A stretch of 19,669 nucleotides of DNA from JBAPRR01 sp049281195 (GTDB lineage Bacteria; Actinomycetota; Acidimicrobiia; Acidimicrobiales; CAVXTF01): assembly GCA_049281195.1 (NCBI GenBank), contig JBAPRR010000121.1, positions 1 to 19,669 of the forward strand, given 5' to 3'. The notes beneath the pieces were generated by a model that did not search any database, had not been told where the DNA came from, and worked only from the letters and a program-made list of their open reading frames with translations. How positions within the stretch are numbered: the stretch's first letter is position 1; each line of letters starts with the position of its first letter. The position numbers and the translations under genes are program-made. Positions 14,115-19,669 of the stretch are shown here, piece by piece.

Positions 14115-15578
14115 GTGCAAAAAGGGCTCAGCCAGCGAAGCGGTACCCTCGATCGCGTGATTCCTGAGCGCTTCAAGGCGATCGTCGATGCGACGGCCTC
14201 TCTCGCCGAGCGCTTCACCGCGGCCGGACAGACCCTTTACCTGGTCGGCGGCTCGGTACGTGACGCGATCATCGGTGAGCTGGGTGACGAGGCCGATCTC
14301 GACCTGACGACCGACGCCACCCCGGACCGCATTCAGCACATCGTGACCGGCTGGGCGGATTCGGTGTGGACCACCGGAAAGCAGTTCGGGACCATTTCGT
14401 GCCTGGCCGAAGGTCACCACTTCGAGATCACCACCCACCGGGCGGACGCGTATTTCCCCGATTCGCGAAAGCCGAGTGTGGTGTTCGGCGACTCGATCGA
14501 GCGCGACCTGTCGCGCAGGGACTTCACGATCAACGCGGTGGCCATCAAGCTGCCGGATTTCGAGCTGGTCGACCCTTTCGAAGGCATGGTCGATCTGGCT
14601 CAGAAACGTCTGCGTACCCCGCTCGAACCAGAGGAGTCCTTTTCGGACGATCCGCTGCGGATGCTGCGGGCGGCGCGTTTCGTGGCGCGGTTCGAGCTGA
14701 TTCCCGATCCGGCGCTCCTGGACGCGATCCGTTCGATGCACGACCGACTGAAGATCGTCTCCCCGGAACGGATCCGCGGGGAGCTCGACAAGCTGATGGT
14801 CACCGACAAGCCCTCCTTAGGCCTCGCGCTGATCGTCGAGACGGGACTGGCGGCGGATTTCCTCCCCGAGCTGCCGGCGCTGGCCCTCGAGCAGGATCCG
14901 ATCCACCGGCACAAGGACGTTCTGGCCCACACTCTCGCGGTCGTGGACAAGACCTCCCGCGACCGGTTGCTCCGACTGTCCGCGCTTATGCACGACATCG
15001 GCAAGCCTAAGACCAGGGCATACGGGCCTGAGGGCGTGATGTTCCATCATCACGAGGTCGTAGGGGCCCGGATGACCCGCGAGCGGATGACGGCGCTTCG
15101 GTACTCGAGCGCGGACATCGACGTCGTGACGCGCCTCGTCGAGCTGCACCTGCGTTTCCACACCTACCGCATGGGCTGGACCGACCGCGCGGTAAGGCGT
15201 TACGTGCGCGACGCCGGCCCCCTGTTGGCCAGGCTCAACGAGTTGACCCGCTGCGACTGCACCACCAGGGACCAGAGGAAGGCCCGGGCCCTGTCCCTGC
15301 GCATGGACGAGCTCGAAGAGCGCATCGCCGAGCTCCGCGAGCGCGAGGAGCTGGACTCCATCAGGCCGGAGCTTGACGGCAAGCAGGTCATGGAGCATCT
15401 CGGGATCCGTCCTGGTCCCGAAGTGGGCGAGGCGCTCGGATTTCTGCTCGAGATCCGCCTGGAGGAGGGTCCCCTCGGGACCGACGAGGTCTTGAAGCGC
15501 CTCGACGCCTGGTGGGAGGAGCGCCAGCGGAGCGGGCCTCAGCAAACTGAGCCTGAGCAAACCGGGGCTCCTGCCTGA
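14115..15578 (+). CDS. pcnB: CCA tRNA nucleotidyltransferase
   Basis: The enzyme adds or repairs the 3' CCA of tRNAs using CTP and ATP. The 487-residue protein has the nucleotidyltransferase motif LVGGSVRD (43-50), the metal-binding pair Asp61 and Asp63 (DLDLTTDA), RRDFTINA at 134-141 and DDPLRMLRAARF at 178-189. It also has a carboxy-terminal HD domain with LMHDIGKP (His293, Asp294). HD-domain, actinobacterial-type enzymes are usually annotated as CCA-adding, although the pcnB/pcnA name recalls poly(A) polymerase. GTG 14115 has GGGAG about seven bases upstream; GTG 14157 (MIPERF) is possible. It is divergent from the DUF6049 gene across only 51 bp, where I could pick out no convincing promoter. 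The last 20 residues are a polar tail. Confidence 0.94.
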   Translation: MQKGLSQRSGTLDRVIPERFKAIVDATASLAERFTAAGQTLYLVGGSVRDAIIGELGDEADLDLTTDATPDRIQHIVTGWADSVWTTGKQFGTISCLAEGHHFEITTHRADAYFPDSRKPSVVFGDSIERDLSRRDFTINAVAIKLPDFELVDPFEGMVDLAQKRLRTPLEPEESFSDDPLRMLRAARFVARFELIPDPALLDAIRSMHDRLKIVSPERIRGELDKLMVTDKPSLGLALIVETGLAADFLPELPALALEQDPIHRHKDVLAHTLAVVDKTSRDRLLRLSALMHDIGKPKTRAYGPEGVMFHHHEVVGARMTRERMTALRYSSADIDVVTRLVELHLRFHTYRMGWTDRAVRRYVRDAGPLLARLNELTRCDCTTRDQRKARALSLRMDELEERIAELREREELDSIRPELDGKQVMEHLGIRPGPEVGEALGFLLEIRLEEGPLGTDEVLKRLDAWWEERQRSGPQQTEPEQTGAPA

Positions 15579-15593
15579 TCTACCGTCGCCAGG

Positions 15594-16355
15594 ATCGAAA
15601 CTGTTTGGATCGCCTCGCTATCCCACGCCTATGCGAGGCGCCACCAAAGCCTCACCGTCCTGAGGGACGTCCACATCACGGCCGGCACGGGCTCGTACCT
15701 GTCGCTCGTCGGCGCCTCTGGATCGGGCAAGACCACCCTTTTGTCGATCCTGGGCGGGCTCGAGCGTCCGCAGACCGGAACGGTCGTAGTCGGGGGCTAC
15801 GACCTCGGCCTGTGCTCGCGCACCGAGCTGGCCGACTTCAGGCGCGAGACAGTCGGCTTCGTCTTCCAGCACTTCGGCCTGCTCGAGACCGCAACGGCAC
15901 TGGAGAATGTCGAACTGGCGCTGAGCCTCTCTCGCGTGCGACGCCGTGCTCGACGTAGGCAAGCGGCGGATCTCCTCGCTCGCGTCGGACTAGCGGAGCG
16001 CCTTTCACATCGACCGGCTGAGCTTTCCGGCGGGGAGCGCCAGCGAGTGGGGATGGCCAGAGCGCTCGCCAACCACCCTCAGCTGATCCTGGCCGACGAG
16101 CCCACCGGAAATCTGGACGGGCTGAACGCCGCCAAGGTGATCGAGCTGCTCGAGGACCTACGCGCTTCGGTGGGCTGCACGCTCATCGTCGCCACGCACG
16201 ACATGAGGCTCGCCGGACGGGCAGATCGGACCCTGTCCATCTCGGAGGGCTCCATCTCAGAAGGCCCAATGTCAGGAGGCGCGGGCCGAAGAGAGGTTGG
16301 TCCAGAAGGCGCGAGTCCAGGGGGCGCCGGATCACAAGGGCGGCTCTCCCCGTGA
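15594..16355 (+). CDS. ABC transporter ATPase, LolD/MacB type
   Basis: The ATPase powers the FtsX-type permease encoded next. Counting from codon 15594, Walker A GASGSGKT is at 40-47, signature LSGGE at 144-148, Walker B ending Asp168-Glu169 (LILADEPTG), and the H-loop His202 (VATHD). All catalytic motifs are intact. After about residue 215 a low-complexity Gly/Ser/Pro/Glu tail (SEGSISEGPMSGGAG) replaces the usual ending. The frame is open from the pcnB stop at 15576, and homology (ETVWIASLSHAY) runs from about 15597, yet no ATG, GTG or TTG occurs before TTG 15741, which lies beyond Walker A. ATC 15594 is my best placeholder start; translational coupling to pcnB, or a sequence error, could explain it. 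Its TGA overlaps the permease start. Confidence 0.82.
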   Translation: METVWIASLSHAYARRHQSLTVLRDVHITAGTGSYLSLVGASGSGKTTLLSILGGLERPQTGTVVVGGYDLGLCSRTELADFRRETVGFVFQHFGLLETATALENVELALSLSRVRRRARRRQAADLLARVGLAERLSHRPAELSGGERQRVGMARALANHPQLILADEPTGNLDGLNAAKVIELLEDLRASVGCTLIVATHDMRLAGRADRTLSISEGSISEGPMSGGAGRREVGPEGASPGGAGSQGRLSP

Positions 16356-17638
16356 ACTGGCCCGACACGCTCATGCTGGCCGCGCGTGAGCTGCGCCGGC
16401 GCCCGGCTCGCTGCGCGCTCACCATCACGTCGGTGCTCCTGGCCGCGGCTTTGCTGGTGGCCCTGCTCGCAGTGGTGACAACCGCGCGCACGAGAGTGCT
16501 CACGCAGATCTCGAAAGGCGGGGCACTGGCGGCGATCTCGATCGAGCCGGCGTCTCCGAACCCGGGAGAAGCGGCCCTCGACAATCCGACTCCCGGCCCA
16601 CCGAGGGCCATCACGACCTCGGCCGTCGACCAGTTCAGGGCGCTTCCCGACGTGGCGAGCGTGGAGCCCGTTACCGCAGCCCCGGTCACGGTGCTCCCGC
16701 TGACGCCTCCGCCTGCCGGGTCGACCCTCTGTGCCGGGGCGACGGCAACCTCGGGGAGCTCGTGCTCCTCTACGGACGTGCCCGGGTACCCGTCGAGAGT
16801 GGTTAGCGCGGATCTCGGGGACATCTCGGCTCTCCCGATCACCCTGCTGGCCGGAAATGCGGCGACGGCCGGAACCGCCGAGGTGGATGTGGGGGTGGGC
16901 TACCTGCAACACCTCGGACTTCCGCAGTCGAAGGCGTCCGAGCTACTGGGCACCTACCTCGAGGTCGGATCGGAGCGCTTCGTCGGTCCGTATGTAACCG
17001 GCGCCACGATCGAGGCCTACCAATGGGAGACAGAAGAGATCGTGGGCGTGGTCGACCAGCAGGTCGGCACGGGCGACATCGTCAGCTGGCCCGCGCTCGC
17101 CAATGACGAGTGGGGATGGCAGTCAGGCGACGTGTCGAGTGCCCCGTATCTGGCGGTGGTCGTCGTCGCCAACCAGTTGAGCGAAGTGCCGGCGGTGCGC
17201 CAGCAGATCACCGCGATCGGCTACTCGACCAGCGCTTCTGAAGGTCTCATCGTCTCGGTCGGTCGGTACATCCACGTGGTCGAGATCGTGCTCTCCGGCA
17301 TAGGAGTGGTGGCCCTCATCATCGCGGCGCTCGGGATCGCCAACGCCCTGTTCGCCTCGGTGCGCGAGAGGCGCTACGAGATCGGGGTCATGAAGGCCAT
17401 CGGCGCCCGTGACCGGGACGTGCTGCGGATCTTTCTGGCCGAGGCGATCGCGATCGGCATCGGCGAGCAGGCCAGCAACTACCTGACCTCTGAGGGCCTC
17501 ACCGGGGTGACCATCGCCGTTCCGTGGGTGCTTCTGCTCGGAGGTGCGGTGGGTTCTGCCCTGATCTCATTCGCAGCGGGGCTTCCCGCCGCGCTCAGAG
17601 CGGCCCACCTTCCGGCTCGCGAGGCGGTGGCCCGATGA
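16352..17638 (+). CDS. FtsX/MacB-type ABC permease
   Basis: The 428-residue permease starts at GTG 16352 in a GTGA overlap with the ATPase. Helix 1 is at about 23-44 (LTITSVLLAAALLVALLAVV), followed by a large extracytoplasmic domain (about 45-305), helix 2 at 308-334, the conserved cytoplasmic turn RERRYEIGVMKAIGARDRDVLRIFLAEA (337-364), and helix 4 at about 390-414. The third helix of the FtsX domain, expected after FLAEA, is reduced to AIAIGI and runs straight into the polar GEQASNYLTSEGL. Tandem ATCGGC copies (17453-17464) sit at that point. Relatives transport lipoproteins, peptides or drugs or act as mechanotransmitters; the substrate here is unknown. Cys127 and Cys138 could form a disulfide in the outer domain. 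Confidence 0.85.
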   Translation: MNWPDTLMLAARELRRRPARCALTITSVLLAAALLVALLAVVTTARTRVLTQISKGGALAAISIEPASPNPGEAALDNPTPGPPRAITTSAVDQFRALPDVASVEPVTAAPVTVLPLTPPPAGSTLCAGATATSGSSCSSTDVPGYPSRVVSADLGDISALPITLLAGNAATAGTAEVDVGVGYLQHLGLPQSKASELLGTYLEVGSERFVGPYVTGATIEAYQWETEEIVGVVDQQVGTGDIVSWPALANDEWGWQSGDVSSAPYLAVVVVANQLSEVPAVRQQITAIGYSTSASEGLIVSVGRYIHVVEIVLSGIGVVALIIAALGIANALFASVRERRYEIGVMKAIGARDRDVLRIFLAEAIAIGIGEQASNYLTSEGLTGVTIAVPWVLLLGGAVGSALISFAAGLPAALRAAHLPAREAVAR

Positions 17639-18417
17639 CCCCAAGTGGCTCGGCGAGGGTCAGGAGCCGAGCCGGCGTGGTGATCTGCCTGACCTCGACG
17701 CTGGCGGTCCTGCTGTCCGCCTGCGGCGGCGGCAGCTCCGATTTCGCCGTCACACACGCCCCGACGGGATCGACCGTTGTGTTCGTGGCCCTGGGCGGAG
17801 CAGAAGCGGCGGGATCCCAGGTCAACGACCCGGCAAGCCAGGGCTGGGAACAGCTCTTCTACCGGAAGGCGCTGTCTCAGAAGTCCGTCCTCTACGACCT
17901 GTCGTCGAGTCAGGGAACCTTCGTGGAGGACCTCGGTTCCGGGGAAGCGAACCAGGCCCTCGCACTTCACCCCGGGCTTGTGACCGTGTGGGTGGGTCAG
18001 GAGAACCTGCTGTCGGGAATGCCCGCCTACATCTTCAGGCGGTACCTCACGAGCGCTCTCGCCAAGCTGGCTTCGTCAAAGGCGAAGGTGCTGGTGGCGA
18101 ATCTGCTGCCGATCAACCAGTTCCCCGGCTACCGGACATGTGAGAGGGACCCGCTCACCTGTGGGCTGCCGACGGACTACCTGCCGGGTGCCGGCGAGCT
18201 CGGTTCTGAGATCGCCGGCTACGACGCCGCGATCGCGGCCGCGGCTTCTGCAACGCATACAACGGTCGTGAACCTGAACCAGGCTTTCACCACCAAGGTC
18301 GCAGACGGCGCACGCGGTGGTCCGGGCGCACTGGTCGACAGTTCCGATGTAGGCCTCACACCGGCGGGGGAGCAACTGGTGGCGTCCACTTTCGAGGCCG
18401 CCTATTCGAACCCGTAG
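17635..18417 (+). CDS. SGNH-like lipoprotein, probably non-catalytic
   Basis: ATG 17635 overlaps the permease stop (ATGA). The 260-residue product has a lipoprotein signal: basic residues, hydrophobic VICLTSTLAVLL, then lipobox LSAC with Cys30. The mature part follows an SGNH-hydrolase plan: VVFVALGGAEAAG (49-60) at the place of block I (usually GDS), VTVWVGQENLLSG (116-128) at block III (usually GxND), and SDVGLTPAGEQLVASTF (237-253) at block V (usually DxxH). The nucleophilic Ser is replaced by Gly/Ala and the His by Leu or Thr, so esterase activity is unlikely by this alignment. Asn124 remains. Cys169 and Cys176 could pair. It is probably the surface partner of the ABC transporter encoded before it; that is inference. 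Confidence 0.78.
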   Translation: MTPSGSARVRSRAGVVICLTSTLAVLLSACGGGSSDFAVTHAPTGSTVVFVALGGAEAAGSQVNDPASQGWEQLFYRKALSQKSVLYDLSSSQGTFVEDLGSGEANQALALHPGLVTVWVGQENLLSGMPAYIFRRYLTSALAKLASSKAKVLVANLLPINQFPGYRTCERDPLTCGLPTDYLPGAGELGSEIAGYDAAIAAAASATHTTVVNLNQAFTTKVADGARGGPGALVDSSDVGLTPAGEQLVASTFEAAYSNP

Positions 18418-18420
18418 CCT

Positions 18421-18438
18421 GAGCCGGCTAATCGGCTC
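18421..18438. terminator. Bidirectional terminator-like hairpin
   Basis: GAGCCG and CGGCTC pair around a six-base loop (GCTAAT) in the 25-bp gap between the convergent ends of the lipoprotein gene and ino1. The T run is missing, but placement between converging stops supports a terminator for both. Confidence 0.55.
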
Positions 18439-18442
18439 CTAG

Positions 18443-19534
18443 CTAGCTGGCGGAGCCGGACACAGAGTCTGCGGCGAAGGCCTCGACCAGCTCGCGGGCC
18501 TCGTCGTCGTGGTACTGAACGGGGGGCGATTTCATCAAGTAGGCCGATGGTCCCACCAGCGGTCCACCCACGCCCCGGTCCAGAGCAAGCTTCGCCAGTC
18601 GCACCGCGTCGATGATCACACCTGCGGAGTTCGGGGAGTCCCACACCTCGAGCTTCAGTTCGATGTTGAGGGGGACGTCGCCGAAGTTGCGGCCCTCCAT
18701 CCTGATATAGGCCCACTTGCGGTCCTCGAGCCACGGCACGTGGTCGGACGGGCCGATGTGGACGTCGTCGGCATCGAGCACGTAATTCTCGATCTGGCTC
18801 GTGACGGCCTGGGTCTTGGACACCTTTTTGGACTCGAGACGTTCGCGTTCGAGCATGTTCTTGAAGTCCATGTTCCCGCCGAAGTTGAGCTGGTAGGTCC
18901 GGTCGAGGGCCAGGCCACGGTCCTCGAAAAGACGGGTGAGCACCCGGTGGACGATCGTGGCTCCCACCTGGCTCTTGATGTCGTCGCCGATGATCGGCAC
19001 ATTGGCCTCTGTGAACTTGGCGGCCCACTCGGGGTCGCTCGCGATGAAGACGGGGATGGCGTTCACGAAGGCCACGCCGGCGTCGATACAGGCCTGGGCG
19101 TAGAAGCGCTGAGCCTGTTCGGAACCGACGGGCAGGTAGCTGACCAGCACATCCGCGCCGCTCGAGCGCAGGACCTCGACGACATCGACGGCCTCAGCCG
19201 GCGACTCGTCCACCTCGATCTTGTAGTAGTGGCCGAGCCCGTCAAAGGTCGGCGCACGCTGCACCGTCACATTCAGGTGGTTCACCTGAGAGAAGCGGAT
19301 GGTGTTGTTGTGTCCCGAGAAGATGGCCTTGGACAGGTCCGCGCCCACCTTGGCCGCGTCGACGTCGAACGCCGCGACGAACTCGACATCACCCACGTGG
19401 TAGCCGCCCAGTAACACGTGCATCAGCCCGGGCACATTTTGTTCGGGATCCGCATCCCTGTAGTACTCCACGCCCTGGACGAGTGAGCTGGCGCAGTTGC
19501 CCACACCGGCTATGGCCACCTTGACCTTGCTCAT
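18443..19534 (-). CDS. ino1: Inositol-3-phosphate synthase
   Basis: The enzyme converts glucose 6-phosphate to 1L-myo-inositol 1-phosphate with NAD, feeding phosphatidylinositol and mycothiol in actinobacteria. The 363-residue product begins MSKVKVAIAGVGNCASSLVQG, whose GVGNCASS is the NAD-binding loop, and contains SGADVLVSYLPVGSEQA (126-141) and the active-site segment NFGGNMDFKNML (217-228) followed by KKVSKTQAV (237-244, including a catalytic Lys region). Length and motifs match actinobacterial Ino1. ATG 19534 is chosen: it overlaps the TGA of the upstream PadR-type gene (ATGA) and the family starts here; in-frame sequence before it is the regulator's tail in another frame. Co-transcription with that regulator is likely. 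Confidence 0.96.
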   Translation of the reverse strand: MSKVKVAIAGVGNCASSLVQGVEYYRDADPEQNVPGLMHVLLGGYHVGDVEFVAAFDVDAAKVGADLSKAIFSGHNNTIRFSQVNHLNVTVQRAPTFDGLGHYYKIEVDESPAEAVDVVEVLRSSGADVLVSYLPVGSEQAQRFYAQACIDAGVAFVNAIPVFIASDPEWAAKFTEANVPIIGDDIKSQVGATIVHRVLTRLFEDRGLALDRTYQLNFGGNMDFKNMLERERLESKKVSKTQAVTSQIENYVLDADDVHIGPSDHVPWLEDRKWAYIRMEGRNFGDVPLNIELKLEVWDSPNSAGVIIDAVRLAKLALDRGVGGPLVGPSAYLMKSPPVQYHDDEARELVEAFAADSVSGSAS

Positions 19535-19669
19535 GGTTCTGCTCTTTCTGGTTGGGGGGACTGGGGGGTTGGGGGGGTGCCGCTCGATCGCTCGCCGTCG
19601 ATCAGACGCTCGAGCCACGAGATCTCGCGCTCGGTCGCTTCTGTGGTGTGTTCCACGAGGGACCGGGCG
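19531..19669 (-). CDS. PadR-type transcriptional regulator (C-terminal end only)
   Basis: The last 45 residues and stop of a gene that enters from the right edge. The codons read ARSLVEHTTEATEREISWLERLIDG, resembling the coiled alpha-helical carboxy-terminal domain of PadR regulators (repeated E/R residues, then W-L-E-R-L-I), followed by a Pro-rich tail. A PadR gene next to ino1 is the arrangement I recall in M. tuberculosis (Rv0047c-Rv0046c). The stop overlaps the ino1 ATG. Its DNA-binding domain lies outside the window, so the family call rests on the helix pattern and position. It may regulate ino1. Confidence 0.6.
   Translation of the reverse strand, partial: ARSLVEHTTEATEREISWLERLIDGERSSGTPPTPQSPQPERAEP
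19554..19577 (+). repeat. Three long G runs, possible G-quadruplex
   Basis: G6, ACT, G6, TT, G7 on the plus strand, lying 20-43 bp upstream of the ino1 ATG on its template strand. In the minus-strand reading frame these bases encode the Pro-rich end of the PadR-type protein. Confidence 0.6.

Noticed and set aside
14817..15560. A 247-codon minus-strand frame opposite pcnB
   Set aside because: pcnB carries all family motifs on the other strand; this is a shadow frame.

Overview
The window is about 20 kb of high-GC bacterial DNA from an actinobacterium. The order yidC-jag-rsmG-parA-parB, then cwlM-trxA-trxB, then murJ-DUF6049-pcnB, is the origin-proximal order I know from Mycobacterium tuberculosis (Rv3921c down to Rv3907c). 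The absence of sigM, the short MurJ without a pseudokinase and the general gene style suggest a deep-branching class such as Acidimicrobiia; that placement is inference. oriC and dnaA should lie to the left of the window, beyond the missing 5' end of yidC.

Layout. (1) 1-2737, plus strand: yidC (5' truncated), jag and rsmG, tightly overlapped: membrane insertase, RNA-binding partner and 16S rRNA methyltransferase. (2) 2734-3081, minus strand: a small single-motif LAGLIDADG protein, convergent with rsmG. (3) 3082-3807: a gene-poor stretch holding four copies of a 29-bp parS-like element, each with the two halves of parS pulled apart by 13 bp. (4) 3808-5974, plus: parA and parB. (5) 14063 down to 6124, minus: a long co-directional cluster DUF6049, murJ, degV, small membrane protein, trxB, trxA, cwlM. 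It joins the lipid II flippase MurJ with the CwlM pseudo-amidase that regulates wall synthesis in mycobacteria, plus a thioredoxin system. (6) 14115-18417, plus: pcnB (CCA-adding enzyme), then an ABC ATPase, an FtsX/MacB-type permease and an SGNH-like lipoprotein, the last three overlapping like one operon. (7) 19669 down to 18443, minus: the tail of a PadR-type regulator overlapping ino1 (myo-inositol-1-phosphate synthase).

Most notable: the split parS elements with a LAGLIDADG gene beside them; three genes (rsmG, cwlM, the ABC ATPase) with no ATG/GTG/TTG where homology says they begin; two enzyme-fold proteins that appear to have lost catalytic residues (CwlM and the SGNH lipoprotein); and a permease that seems to lack most of one membrane helix. 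No mobile element, CRISPR array, tRNA or rRNA was seen. Residue numbers are counted by hand from the stated starts, and family comparisons are from memory, without database searches.
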